A DNA stretch of 64,000 nt, from assembly GCF_049800955.1 (NCBI RefSeq), contig NZ_JBNAGA010000001.1, positions 248,001-312,000 on the forward strand, in the 5' to 3' direction. The translations under genes and the position numbers were made by a program. The stretch is from JAKVBH01 sp049800955. GTDB taxonomy: Bacteria; Pseudomonadota; Alphaproteobacteria; Rhodobacterales; Rhodobacteraceae. Of the stretch, positions 24,133-32,725 are shown piece by piece. Position 1 is the first letter of the stretch, and every line of letters starts with the position of its first letter. The notes beneath the pieces were generated by a model. The model saw nothing but the letters and a program-made list of their open reading frames with translations, made no database searches and was not told the origin of the DNA.

Positions 24133-24836
24133 GCCAACCAGCGGCGCATGGCCCGCTCAAAGACACCAGCGAAAAAGCCCAGGAGATCGCCGCCTTGCTG
24201 TGGTGTGAACATATGAGGGTCTTCCGAGCCCAGAACGAGCAAGCCGGGTTGCCGCTTTTCGCCAAAGTCCAACAGGAGGCAGGCCTCCGAGCGCATGTTT
24301 GCGGCGTCGGATTGATAGACCGAGTCCATACCTTCGGCGATCTGGCGCAGTGTTACGGCGCGTTGCGTGCCGGTGGCCCCGCCGCCGAGATAGGTTTCAA
24401 TGAAGCCGCGTTCGGTCGTCGTCAGCACGTCCCCGAGTTTGCGTTGCACAAGATCGTCGCGCCCGTCATCAGATTCCAGAACCAGCCGCACCGCGTCCAC
24501 CCGCAGGATATCCGCAACCTCGCCTGAGAGATTGAGCAGAAACTCTTCGAACTCGACAGGGTCCAGCATGCGCAAAATGGCACGGTGGACCTGATTGGTC
24601 CCCGCAAGGTTCTCATAAGCCGCAGCAATGACGGAGCGATGCGTGTCTTCCAGACGATCCAGACGCGTCTCCAGACGCTCCATCGCTATGCCGCGCAGAT
24701 CCACGATATTGCCGCCCATCGCTTTTTCATTGGCCGCAATCAGCGCATGCATCACATCGTGATCATCAAGGATGACGGATGGTTTCGAGATAATCGTCTC
24801 GCGGAGTTTGTCGTCGATACGTGCGGTAGAACTCAT
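24129..24836 (-). CDS. DUF484 family protein
   Basis: 235 residues from the ATG at 24836 (GAGG six bases upstream). A coiled coil near residues 50-80 (IAMERLETRLDRLEDTHRSV) precedes a GAF-like domain, the standard DUF484 layout. Function unknown, but the family is regularly encoded just before xerC, as here with a 4-base overlap, suggesting a link to chromosome-dimer resolution or simply shared expression. Confidence 0.85.
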   Translation of the reverse strand: MSSTARIDDKLRETIISKPSVILDDHDVMHALIAANEKAMGGNIVDLRGIAMERLETRLDRLEDTHRSVIAAAYENLAGTNQVHRAILRMLDPVEFEEFLLNLSGEVADILRVDAVRLVLESDDGRDDLVQRKLGDVLTTTERGFIETYLGGGATGTQRAVTLRQIAEGMDSVYQSDAANMRSEACLLLDFGEKRQPGLLVLGSEDPHMFTPQQGGDLLGFFAGVFERAMRRWLA

Positions 24837-25015
24837 AATGCGCCTCATATTGCTTTTCGGCGTCTATAACATGCGCGCGCACTCAGGGCTGCCGCATTTT
24901 TGCATCATTTGAGAGTTTTCTGACGAACGCCGCTCAGAGGTCTGCAATGATTAACAAAAAGTTACCGGGCACTTTGAATGTAAAAGATGAGTGATGTGCC
25001 GAACTGAAGGATATG

Positions 25016-25049
25016 AAAAAAGCCTGTGGATAAATTTACCCACAGGCTT
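25016..25049 (-). terminator. Intrinsic terminator of fsa, containing a DnaA-box sequence
   Basis: On the minus strand AAGCCTGTGG pairs with CCACAGGCTT around a 10-base loop, followed by six T residues; it lies 27 bases after the fsa stop. The stem contains TTATCCACA (complement of 25025-25033), identical to the DnaA consensus box. The rest of the 24837-25075 gap is AT-richer and presumably carries the DUF484 promoter. Confidence 0.88.
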
Positions 25050-25075
25050 CTGAGCAATCCACAGTCAGGTGTGGA

Positions 25076-25729
25076 TCAAACGATCTTGATGTCCGCGTCT
25101 GCCGCATCTTTCAGGAATGTTTCCAGCCCTTTATCGGTCAGAATGTGATTGGCCATGGCCTTGATAACGCCGGGGGGGGCCGTGGCGACATCTGCGCCGA
25201 TTTTCGCGCAATCGCTCATGTGGTTGGCGGTGCGGATGGACGCTGCGAGGATTTGCGTCTCAAAGCCGTAATTGTCGTAAATTTCACGGATATCCGCGAT
25301 CAGATCGAGCCCATCGATGTTGATATCGTCGAGGCGGCCAATGAAGGGCGAGATAAAGGTCGCACCGGCTTTCGCCGCCAAAAGCGCCTGATTGGCCGAA
25401 AAACACAGCGTTACGTTGACCATCTTGCCCTCGCCCGTCAGGGTCTTACAGGCTTTCAGGCCGTCCCAGGTCAGCGGGACTTTGACGGCAATGTTCTCAG
25501 CGATCTCGGCGAGCTTGCGGCCTTCGGCAATCATCGCATCTGCTTCGACCGCCACGACTTCCGCAGACACCGGACCAGAGACCAGATTGCAAATCTCCTT
25601 GGTCACTTCGAGAATATCGCGGCCAGACTTCTTGATCAGCGAGGGATTTGTGGTCACACCATCAACCATGCCCAGATCATTGAGTTCGGAAATGGCGGCG
25701 ACGTCGGCGGTATCAACGAAGAATTTCAT
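25076..25729 (-). CDS. fsa: Transaldolase / fructose-6-phosphate aldolase
   Basis: 217 residues, the short TalC/Fsa type. MKFFVDTADVAAISEL at the start, GVTTNPSLIKKSG, and NIAVKVPLT with the Schiff-base Lys near residue 85. Members act either as transaldolase in the pentose phosphate pathway or as fructose-6-phosphate aldolase; sequence alone does not settle which. Divergent from priA with an 80-base gap; in Rhodobacterales the fsa-priA neighbourhood is common. Confidence 0.92.
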   Translation of the reverse strand: MKFFVDTADVAAISELNDLGMVDGVTTNPSLIKKSGRDILEVTKEICNLVSGPVSAEVVAVEADAMIAEGRKLAEIAENIAVKVPLTWDGLKACKTLTGEGKMVNVTLCFSANQALLAAKAGATFISPFIGRLDDINIDGLDLIADIREIYDNYGFETQILAASIRTANHMSDCAKIGADVATAPPGVIKAMANHILTDKGLETFLKDAADADIKIV

Positions 25730-25809
25730 GGGGACGCTCCTTGGAATGTTTGCGCTCGCACATACACCGCTCTGGGGCGGCTTTCCAGTGCGATACGGGT
25801 TGAGCGATC

Positions 25810-28014
25810 ATGCGTGAAGTGATGTTTTTTGACGAAGGCGCGCGTGTGGGCGTTCTGACGGCACAGATCATGGGCGGTCGTCTTGGCGTGCTGGACTACC
25901 TTGCGCCCGAAGGCGGCCTTGTGCTGGGAGCGTTCGTGGAAGTCCCGCTGGGGCCGCGCAAGGTCATCGGGGTGGTCTGGAACGCAGGCGAAGGCGGATA
26001 TGATTGCGCAAAGCTTCGCACGGTTCACCGGGTTCTGGACGCGGTTCCGATGCGCGACGACATGCAGGCGTTCCTGACACGCGCAGGCGCCTATACGCTG
26101 ACGCCCCTGCCTGCAATGCTGCGTCTGGCGACGCGCGCCCCGGGGCTGGGCGATCCGCCGTCGATGCGCAAAGTCTATGTGCGCGGGCAAGCTGAGCCCG
26201 ATCGGCAAACCGATGCGCGCCGGCGTGTCCTTGAGGTTCTCGAAAGCACGGGCGGTCTGTCCTACACCGGCAAGGAATTGGCGGATCTGGCGGGAGTGAC
26301 CAGCTCGGTGGTCAAAGGCCTTGTCAAGCAGGGCGCCATCCTTGAAGTCGAAGCCCCGCGCGACAGCCCCTATCCCAAGCTCGACCCGCATCGCCCCGGC
26401 AAACCCCTGACGAATGACCAGGCAGAGGCTGCGAACCATGTCTGCGCGGGATTGCGCGCGGGCGGCTACGGAACGACGCTTTTGCGCGGTGTGACCGGGG
26501 CGGGCAAGACGGAGGTCTATCTTGAAGCTGTGGCCGCCTGTCTCGACCAGGGGCGGCAAGCCCTGGTCTTGTTGCCGGAGATCGCCCTGACGCAGGAGTT
26601 TATCTCCCGTGTCGAGGCGCGGTTTGGCGCGCCGCCTGCGGAGTGGCATTCCGGCGTGACGATGACGGAGCGGCGCAGACTGTGGCGCATGCTTGGTCAG
26701 GGGCATGCGCAGATGGTCGTGGGCGCCCGCTCGGCGCTCTTCTTGCCGTTTTCCAATCTCGGCCTCATTGTCGTCGATGAAGAGCACGACACGTCTTACA
26801 AGCAGGAAGACGGCGTTCTCTATCACGCCCGGGATATGGCGGTTCTGCGTGCCTCCATCGAGGGCGCACGGGTGGTGCTGGCGTCTGCAACCCCGTCTCT
26901 GGAAAGCTGGGTCAATGCACAGGCGGGCAAATATGAACGGGTTGAACTCAACGCGCGCTTCGGGCCTGCCGTCATGCCGCGCATGGGCACGATTGATATG
27001 CGCGCCGAGACTTTGCCGGGAGATCGCTGGATTTCGCCCAGCCTGCAACGCGCGGTCGAGGCTCGCGTCGAGGCCGGCGAGCAGGCATTGCTCTTTCTCA
27101 ACCGCCGCGGCTATGCCCCCATCACGCTGTGTCGGGCCTGCGGCCATCAGATCGGCTGCAAGCATTGCGATGCGCGGATGGTCGAACACCGGTTTCTCAA
27201 ACGCTTGGTGTGCCATCAATGCGGCGAGACGGAACCCAAACCGACGGCATGTCCCGCCTGTGCAGCTGAAGATCGATTGGCCGCCGTGGGTCCGGGCGTG
27301 GAGCGTTTGGCGGAAGAGGCCACGGCGCTTTTCCCAGATGCGCGCATCGCGGTCCTATCGTCAGATCTCTTTGGTTCGGCGCGCGCCTTGAAGGAGCAGA
27401 TCGAAGCGATCGCGGGCGGCGAGGCAGACGTGATCATCGGGACGCAGCTTGTGGCCAAGGGGCATAACTTTCCGCTGCTCACATTGGTTGGCGTCATTGA
27501 TGCGGACCTGGGCCTTCAGGGCTCGGACCTGCGCGCCGCAGAACGCACCTTTCAGTTGATGCGGCAAGTCGCCGGACGGGCGGGCCGGGCGGAGAAGCCG
27601 GGTGAGGCCCTGCTGCAATCCCATCAGCCCGATCATCCCGTGATCCGCGCGATCCTGGCCGGGGATGAGGAGGGCTTTTGGGCTGCAGAAGCCGAACAGC
27701 GTCGCGTGGCGGGTGTGCCGCCCTTTGGACGCATGGCCGGGATCATCATTTCATCCACCGAGGCGGCGGAAGCCTTCGATCTGGGCAATGCGCTGGCCCG
27801 CCAGGACACAGCTCTGCGCCGGGTTGGGGCGCAAGTCTACGGGCCTGCGCCCGCGCCGATTGCCCGTGTGCGTGGACGACACCGGGTGCGCTTGCTCGTC
27901 AAAGCGCCGAAGGGCGTGGCCTTGCAAAACGCGTTGGCGGAATGGGTCGGGCAATTTACGCTGAAAGGGCAGTTGCGACTGGCCGTGGATATCGATCCGC
28001 AGAGTTTTTACTGA
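25810..28014 (+). CDS. priA: Primosomal replication protein N' (PriA helicase)
   Basis: 734 residues. N-terminal 3'-DNA-end-binding domain (residues 1-100), helicase P-loop GVTGAGKTE near 232, DEEH box VVDEEHD near 325, then a zinc region CRACGHQIGCKHC and CHQCGETEPKPTACPAC near 440-490, and the helicase motifs VGPGVERL, GTQLVAKGHNFP and QVAGRAGRAEKPG. PriA reloads the replisome at stalled forks. The ATG at 25810 lacks a clear ribosome site; an in-frame ATG at 25822 is possible. Confidence 0.95.
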   Translation: MREVMFFDEGARVGVLTAQIMGGRLGVLDYLAPEGGLVLGAFVEVPLGPRKVIGVVWNAGEGGYDCAKLRTVHRVLDAVPMRDDMQAFLTRAGAYTLTPLPAMLRLATRAPGLGDPPSMRKVYVRGQAEPDRQTDARRRVLEVLESTGGLSYTGKELADLAGVTSSVVKGLVKQGAILEVEAPRDSPYPKLDPHRPGKPLTNDQAEAANHVCAGLRAGGYGTTLLRGVTGAGKTEVYLEAVAACLDQGRQALVLLPEIALTQEFISRVEARFGAPPAEWHSGVTMTERRRLWRMLGQGHAQMVVGARSALFLPFSNLGLIVVDEEHDTSYKQEDGVLYHARDMAVLRASIEGARVVLASATPSLESWVNAQAGKYERVELNARFGPAVMPRMGTIDMRAETLPGDRWISPSLQRAVEARVEAGEQALLFLNRRGYAPITLCRACGHQIGCKHCDARMVEHRFLKRLVCHQCGETEPKPTACPACAAEDRLAAVGPGVERLAEEATALFPDARIAVLSSDLFGSARALKEQIEAIAGGEADVIIGTQLVAKGHNFPLLTLVGVIDADLGLQGSDLRAAERTFQLMRQVAGRAGRAEKPGEALLQSHQPDHPVIRAILAGDEEGFWAAEAEQRRVAGVPPFGRMAGIIISSTEAAEAFDLGNALARQDTALRRVGAQVYGPAPAPIARVRGRHRVRLLVKAPKGVALQNALAEWVGQFTLKGQLRLAVDIDPQSFY

Positions 28015-28048
28015 AATTTACCCAAGCGCAGCTTTTCTATTCAGCGGC

Positions 28049-28462
28049 TCAGGCGTCGTCCGCGACCTCGTGGACCTCAACGACATTGCCGTCAGGATCA
28101 TAAAAGAAAATCTGCCGCCATCCTTTGACCGCCGCACGTTCCCAATTGGCATATGCCACACCCTTTGCCTCCAGATGCGCTTTGAACGCATCAAGATCAT
28201 CAGTGCGAAAGGCAATATGCCCGTGGGAAACCGGATTGACGATCTGCCCGGCATTGAACCCTGCCTGCACGTCCTTTTGCGCCAGGTGCAGCTGCACATC
28301 GCCGTCATGACGAAACGCCACATCGCCCGCGTAACCCTTGTCTTTCTCAAGCGTGGGCAGGCCTGTCGTAGGCGCCGGCAGGCCCATGATGTCCTGATAG
28401 AAAGCATCCGCACGGGCGACGTTTTCGGTCACGAGGTTGATATGATGCAGTTTAAGTTTCAT
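28049..28462 (-). CDS. VOC-family protein (glyoxalase/dioxygenase fold)
   Basis: 137 residues in two beta-alpha-beta-beta-beta halves: LHHINLVTENVARADAFYQD at the start with a metal His, HIAFRTDDLDAF near 82, and FFYDPDGNVVEVHEV at the end with the metal Glu. Such folds include glyoxalase I, fosfomycin resistance and extradiol dioxygenases; nothing here picks one. It lies 3 bases after ruvB on the same strand and may be expressed with it. Confidence 0.75.
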   Translation of the reverse strand: MKLKLHHINLVTENVARADAFYQDIMGLPAPTTGLPTLEKDKGYAGDVAFRHDGDVQLHLAQKDVQAGFNAGQIVNPVSHGHIAFRTDDLDAFKAHLEAKGVAYANWERAAVKGWRQIFFYDPDGNVVEVHEVADDA

Positions 28463-28465
28463 GGG

Positions 28466-29509
28466 TCACTCAAATAGATCGCTTTGGCTCGTTGGCCCAT
28501 CGCGTTTTGCGGGGCTGGGGTCTGCGAGGCCCAGATGCCGCCACGCCTTGCGCGCAAGCATACGTCCGCGCGGCGTGCGTTGGATAAGTCCTTGCTGCAA
28601 CAAGTAGGGCTCGATGACTTCTTCCAGCGCGTCACGGCTCTCAGACAGCGCGGCGGACAGCGTTTCAATCCCCACAGGGCCACCCGCGTAGTTCTCGGCA
28701 ATCAGGGCCAGATACCGGCGATCTGCGCCATCCAGCCCCAGATGATCCACGCCCAGCCGGGTCAGGGCCATATCAGCCAGCGCCTTATTGATCTTGTTGT
28801 CGCCCTCAACCACTGCGAAATCGACGACACGGCGCAGCAACCGCCCGGCGATCCGGGGGGTGCCGCGCGCGCGGCGGGCGATTTCGCGTGCGCCCTCGTC
28901 ATCTGCCTGAACGCCAAGCTTGCGCGCGTTGCGTGAGACGATCTCAAAGAGCTCGTCGGTGCTGTAAAACTGCAGCCGTGTCGGGATGCCAAACCGGTCA
29001 CGCAGGGGCGTCGTCAGAAGGCCAAGCCGGGTGGTCGCGCCCACCAGCGTGAAGGGCTGCAACTCAATGCGCACGGTGCGCGCTGCAGGGCCTTCTCCAA
29101 TGACAAGATCGAGCTCGAAGTCCTCCAGCGCGGGATAAAGCACTTCTTCAACGGCAGGGTTGAGCCTGTGGATCTCATCGATAAAGAGCACATCTCGCGC
29201 TTCGAGGTTCGTCAGAATTGCCGCCAGATCGCCAGCCTTGGCCAAAACCGGCCCGGAGGTCATCCGGAAGCCCACACCAAGCTCCTTGGCCATGATCTGC
29301 GCCAGCGTCGTCTTGCCGAGCCCGGGAGGGCCGTGAAACAGCGTGTGGTCCATCGCCTCGCCGCGCTGGCGGGCAGATTGGATGAAGACCGACAGGTTGG
29401 CTCTTGCTTCGGCCTGTCCGATAAAGTCGTCCAGGGCCTGCGGACGCAAGGCGCGATCTACATCTTCGGGCAAACGGTCCGGGCGCAAGGTCGGGTCGGG
29501 CTGATCCAT
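28466..29509 (-). CDS. ruvB: Holliday junction branch migration ATPase RuvB
   Basis: 347 residues from the ATG at 29509 (AAGGG upstream; GTG at 29512 is also possible). ALRPQALDDFIGQ at the start, Walker A GPPGLGKTT, Walker B DEIHRL, and RTPRGRMLARKAW at the C-terminal winged helix that contacts DNA. It forms hexameric rings that drive Holliday junction branch migration with RuvA. Part of the ruvC-ruvA-ruvB operon. Confidence 0.96.
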   Translation of the reverse strand: MDQPDPTLRPDRLPEDVDRALRPQALDDFIGQAEARANLSVFIQSARQRGEAMDHTLFHGPPGLGKTTLAQIMAKELGVGFRMTSGPVLAKAGDLAAILTNLEARDVLFIDEIHRLNPAVEEVLYPALEDFELDLVIGEGPAARTVRIELQPFTLVGATTRLGLLTTPLRDRFGIPTRLQFYSTDELFEIVSRNARKLGVQADDEGAREIARRARGTPRIAGRLLRRVVDFAVVEGDNKINKALADMALTRLGVDHLGLDGADRRYLALIAENYAGGPVGIETLSAALSESRDALEEVIEPYLLQQGLIQRTPRGRMLARKAWRHLGLADPSPAKRDGPTSQSDLFE

Positions 29510-29512
29510 CAC

Positions 29513-30178
29513 TTACCCTTTAGGTGCCAGAAGCTTCAGCGCGGCGCGAATGAGCGCTGCTGTATCCGCCTCGGGCAGTTCGCCCGCAGCCTGAGCGACC
29601 GCGGAGGCCGCCTCGCCGGGGCCATAGCCCAGATTGCTGAGCGCAGAGAGCGCTTCGGCTTGTGACGCATTTGAGCTTGGGGCAGGGGCGGGCGGTGCAA
29701 CGGGCTCGATGACATCATCGGTCGCCACTTCGGGAGAGGCTGCGGTTGCGGGCGTGGTGGCCCCCATCGCCATCACGGCTGGTGCCTTGTCTTTGAGCTC
29801 GTTGACGACGCGTTGAGCCGTCTTTGGCCCAATACCTTTGGCGGCCTTGATCGCATTCCAGTCGCCCAAGGCGATTGCGCGGCTGACGCCGTCGGGGCCC
29901 AGAGTGCCCATGATCGCGAGCGCGGCTTTCGCCCCGACGCCCTGAACGGTGAGCAGCAGACGGTGCCATTCCTTCTCGATGAGCGTTGGAAAGCCAAAGA
30001 GCTGGAGCAAATCCTCGCGCACCATAAGGTCGGTATATAGCGTGGTTTGCTCGCCTGTGCCGGGCAGCGCGGCCAAGGTGCGCTCAGAGCAATACACAAC
30101 ATAGCCTACGCCGCGCACATCCAGCAGGACATGATCTGTCGCGCGGTATTCGATGCGTCCTGAAAGCCTGCCAATCAT
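29513..30178 (-). CDS. ruvA: Holliday junction DNA helicase RuvA
   Basis: 221 residues starting MIGRLSGRIEYR; the extended frame before it overlaps ruvC. Domain I OB fold, domain II with helix-hairpin-helix motifs (VQGVGAKAAL near 75 and AKGIGPKTAQRVVNEL near 110), a Pro/Ala/Thr-rich linker (about 135-172), and domain III (NLGYGPGEAASAVAQ) that binds RuvB. A tetramer clamps the junction. It overlaps ruvC by ATGA and stands 3 bases before ruvB. Confidence 0.95.
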   Translation of the reverse strand: MIGRLSGRIEYRATDHVLLDVRGVGYVVYCSERTLAALPGTGEQTTLYTDLMVREDLLQLFGFPTLIEKEWHRLLLTVQGVGAKAALAIMGTLGPDGVSRAIALGDWNAIKAAKGIGPKTAQRVVNELKDKAPAVMAMGATTPATAASPEVATDDVIEPVAPPAPAPSSNASQAEALSALSNLGYGPGEAASAVAQAAGELPEADTAALIRAALKLLAPKG

Positions 30179-30672
30179 GCGCGCTGTGCTTCTTTGAGCC
30201 GCGCCGCTGCGCCGACGTGGAATGCATGACAAATCGCAATGGCGAGAGCGTCGGCGGCATCGGGTCCGGCAATTGCCGCGCCCGGCAGCTGCATTTTCAC
30301 CATATGGGAAATCTGCGCCTTGTCGGCGTGGCCGACGCCAACCACGGTCTTCTTCACGGCATTGGGCGCATATTCCCCGACATCCAGCCCTGCTTGGGCG
30401 GGCACAAGAAGGGCAATGCCCCGGGCCTGGCCCAGTTTGAGTGTCGCGGCGCCGTTGTTGTTCACAAAGGTCTGCTCAACCGCAGCGGTCTGCGGGGCGT
30501 ATTGCTCTATGATGCGGGTCAATTGTTGGTGCAGATTGCATAGCCGATTGGCAAGATCGTCTCCCTGGCTATGGCATACGCCGTTGGCGACATGGGACAG
30601 ACGATTGCCGGCCACATCAATGACGCCCCAACCGAGGTTGCGAAGCCCCGGATCGATTCCCAAAACGCGCAC
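30175..30672 (-). CDS. ruvC: Holliday junction endonuclease RuvC
   Basis: 165 residues from a GTG at 30672, six bases after GAGG; the open frame upstream to 30723 has no family match. Catalytic acids are visible: Asp in VLGIDPGLRN, Glu in AAVEQTFVNNN, and the pair in GPDAADALAIAICH. The dimer cuts Holliday junctions. First gene of ruvCAB, with its promoter in the 321-base gap toward the DUF1127 gene. Confidence 0.95.
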   Translation of the reverse strand: MRVLGIDPGLRNLGWGVIDVAGNRLSHVANGVCHSQGDDLANRLCNLHQQLTRIIEQYAPQTAAVEQTFVNNNGAATLKLGQARGIALLVPAQAGLDVGEYAPNAVKKTVVGVGHADKAQISHMVKMQLPGAAIAGPDAADALAIAICHAFHVGAAARLKEAQRA

Positions 30673-30737
30673 TGATCGCCTCACATGTTTCTTTTTTGCA
30701 GCACTAGCACGAAACGCGAACAAAAGCCAAGGTTAAT

Positions 30738-30841
30738 GCCGGAATGCAGTGTTTGCGACAGGTCTTGCACACTTGCGACATGACCGGGCGTTCCGGCACT
30801 GGTTTTGGTGCAAAAACGACATTTCCAAATGTCGATTTTTT
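30738..30841 (+). ncRNA. Candidate small RNA or structured leader upstream of the DUF1127 gene
   Basis: The gap 30673-30993 is 321 bases. On the plus strand GCCGGAA (30738-30744) can pair with TTCCGGC (30791-30797), followed by a terminator-like hairpin CGACATTT-CC-AAATGTCG (30817-30834) and ATTTTTT. No gene precedes this terminator on that strand, since ruvC reads the other way, so a short RNA or an attenuated DUF1127 leader is the simplest reading. No convincing promoter is seen for it. A weak RpoH-like promoter, CTTGTT-N15-CCCTAAAT (30913-30941), lies after the hairpin. This is a proposal, not a known RNA. Confidence 0.4.
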
Positions 30842-30993
30842 GCTTTTTTCACAGTCTGTTAAGGTCTCTTTCTGCTATGCGGAAAGTGCATGTGTCCTAT
30901 GCAATTTCAGCGCTTGTTGAGTGCAATATTCGGCCCTAAATGCGGCCAATCTCCAAACCGCCCAAGCGGCGATCTCAAACAAGGACTGAACAC

Positions 30994-31212
30994 ATGGCTG
31001 TATATGATATTTCGCGTGCCCCTGCCGCTTCTTCGGTTTTCGCAGGGCGCGCCATGGCAAAGGTTTTGGCGGCGGTTGCACTCGTGAACGATTGGACCGA
31101 AGCGCGCGCCACCCGCAAAATGCTCAAAGCACTGAGCGATCGTGAACTCAATGACATCGGCCTGTGCCGCGCCGATATCGACACGATGATCCAAATGCCT
31201 GCGCGCGGCTGA
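30994..31212 (+). CDS. DUF1127 family protein
   Basis: 72 residues from the ATG at 30994 (AAGGA upstream). The C-terminal half MLKALSDRELNDIGLCRADIDTMI is the DUF1127 signature, a short helical Arg-rich motif. In Rhodobacter a DUF1127 protein (CcaF1) binds RNA and is induced with stress sRNAs under RpoH control; similar behaviour here is inference. Followed by a strong terminator, so monocistronic. Confidence 0.82.
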   Translation: MAVYDISRAPAASSVFAGRAMAKVLAAVALVNDWTEARATRKMLKALSDRELNDIGLCRADIDTMIQMPARG

Positions 31213-31241
31213 CTTCTGCCGCTCACAGGTTGCACGAAAAG

Positions 31242-31275
31242 GGCCGCTGTTCTGGAAAGAACAGCGGCCTTACTT
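31242..31275 (+). terminator. Strong intrinsic terminator after the DUF1127 gene
   Basis: 12-bp perfect stem GGCCGCTGTTCT / AGAACAGCGGCC with a GGAA tetraloop (31242-31269), then TTACTTGTT. Confidence 0.82.
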
Positions 31276-31340
31276 GTTAAATCGACATGAAATGAAAAGA
31301 CATGCCCGGGAACCGGAGAAAGGGTGCCGTCTGCCAAAGG

Positions 31341-31362
31341 CTGCCGGGCCTGTGCCCGGCAG
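31341..31362 (-). terminator. Hairpin downstream of the 113-residue membrane protein gene
   Basis: CTGCCGGGC / GCCCGGCAG, a 9-bp perfect stem with a 4-base loop, 19 bases after the stop at 31381 on the minus strand. Only a short T stretch follows, so termination is probable but not certain. Confidence 0.5.
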
Positions 31363-31380
31363 TGAGGTCAGAGACGCAAT

Positions 31381-31722
31381 TCAGAAGATCGGGGCAAAGA
31401 TGCCAGCGAGAAAACGCGTAACGGGATCGATTTGCAGGACCCAGGCCCCTGCGCGCTCAAACAGCGTGCCGCTTTCAAGCAGGCCAAGCCGCGCCGCATA
31501 TGTGGCGCTTCCCGCGCTCGCCAAAGCAACGGCTTTGAAGATCGAGAACCCCAGAAACAGGTAGATGATGCCTTTGAAAGGGATATTGCTGACGATCCCG
31601 CGCGACGGGCGTTTGCGAATGACGCCCATTGCATCGATGTAAGTCGTGTGACCGCGCGCAATACGGCGGTTCTTTTTGGCGATGGTGCGCACGCGTTTGT
31701 CAAATTTAAGCGAAGCGTCCAT
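31381..31722 (-). CDS. Hypothetical membrane protein, 113 residues
   Basis: Basic N-terminus (MDASLKFDKRVRTIAKKNRRIARGHTTYID), a VIRKRPSRGI stretch, then a membrane segment at about 50-70 (GIIYLFLGFSIFKAVALASA) and possibly a second amphipathic stretch at the C-terminus. No domain recognised. It is downstream of prmA on the same strand with a 113-base gap. The base composition fits the surroundings, and the ribosome site region contains AGGCTGCC. I believe it is real but cannot say what it does. Confidence 0.65.
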   Translation of the reverse strand: MDASLKFDKRVRTIAKKNRRIARGHTTYIDAMGVIRKRPSRGIVSNIPFKGIIYLFLGFSIFKAVALASAGSATYAARLGLLESGTLFERAGAWVLQIDPVTRFLAGIFAPIF

Positions 31723-31835
31723 GGTGGCAGCCTTTCAAATCCGGCCCCCACCGAACGCATCAAGGGGTAGGTCTGAAATGTGGCAGGAATGGGGCAAATC
31801 GCTCAAATTCGCTGAAAATACGGCAACACTTATCG

Positions 31836-32702
31836 TTAACGTGTCAATATCAGGGTGGACCATTCACCAATGTCTTCCCGTCGGGAGAGATTGATGCCGT
31901 TCTGTGAATAATGCGCGATGACCTCCTCGGCTTGCTCGGTCAGGATGCCGGACAAAATGGCGAATCCCTCCGGCTTGAGGTGCTTCGCCATATCGGGTGC
32001 CAGCTCCAGAAGCGGTCCTTTGAGAATATTGGCGAAGATGAGGTCAAACGGCGCGGCAGCCAGCAGGTGTTCGTGCTCAAAGCCCATGGCCTCCAGACAG
32101 ACAACGCGCCCCTCCATGTCATTTGCTGAGACATTGGCACGCGCGACATCCACGGCCACTTCGTCAATATCTGAGGCAAAGGCCGGATTGGGGTAGACCC
32201 GGGCCGCTGCCATCGCCAACACAGCCGTCCCACAGCCGATATCGGCGACATTCTGGGCAACAAAACCTTGTGTGACCAAGTGATCCAATGCGCGCAGACA
32301 GCCAAGCGTCGTGCCGTGGTGCCCGGTCCCAAAGGCCATGGCCGCTTCGATCAGCAATGGCACAGAGCCCTCGGGCACCTTGTCGGCATCATGGGAGCCA
32401 TAAACGAAGAAGCGCCCGGCTTCGACCGGAGCGAGATCACGGCGCACCTTGGCGACCCAATCCGTTTCGGGCAATTCAGAGATGGCAAAGGGTTTTGCCT
32501 CAAACGCCACGGCCAGCAGCGATAGGGCGGTCTCATCAGGGGCTTCGGTAAAATAGCCGCCCACTTCCCAAAGCCCGGACCCGTCCTCGATCTCGAAGAC
32601 GCCAATGCCAGTGGGCTCCGGAACCAAATTCTCCATGGCAAGGCCAAGGCGTTCAGCCGGGTCTTTCCCCGTCAGCGTCGTCAGAGCAGTGTAGGTGGGC
32701 AT
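31836..32702 (-). CDS. prmA: Ribosomal protein L11 methyltransferase
   Basis: 288 residues. MAFGTGHHGTTLGCLRAL near 123 is the PrmA substrate/SAM signature, VADIGCGTAVLAMAAARV the SAM-binding motif and FANILKGPLLELAP the NPPY-like catalytic segment (NILK form typical of the family). It trimethylates L11 on the ribosome. Encoded between an MFS transporter gene and a hypothetical, all on the minus strand. Confidence 0.92.
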   Translation of the reverse strand: MPTYTALTTLTGKDPAERLGLAMENLVPEPTGIGVFEIEDGSGLWEVGGYFTEAPDETALSLLAVAFEAKPFAISELPETDWVAKVRRDLAPVEAGRFFVYGSHDADKVPEGSVPLLIEAAMAFGTGHHGTTLGCLRALDHLVTQGFVAQNVADIGCGTAVLAMAAARVYPNPAFASDIDEVAVDVARANVSANDMEGRVVCLEAMGFEHEHLLAAAPFDLIFANILKGPLLELAPDMAKHLKPEGFAILSGILTEQAEEVIAHYSQNGINLSRREDIGEWSTLILTR

Positions 32703-32725
32703 GCGGGCCTCGTTCTTGATGTGTT

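Noticed and set aside
25726..27219. 497-codon open frame opposite priA
   Set aside because: Shadow of priA; Arg/His-rich composition unlike real proteins here.
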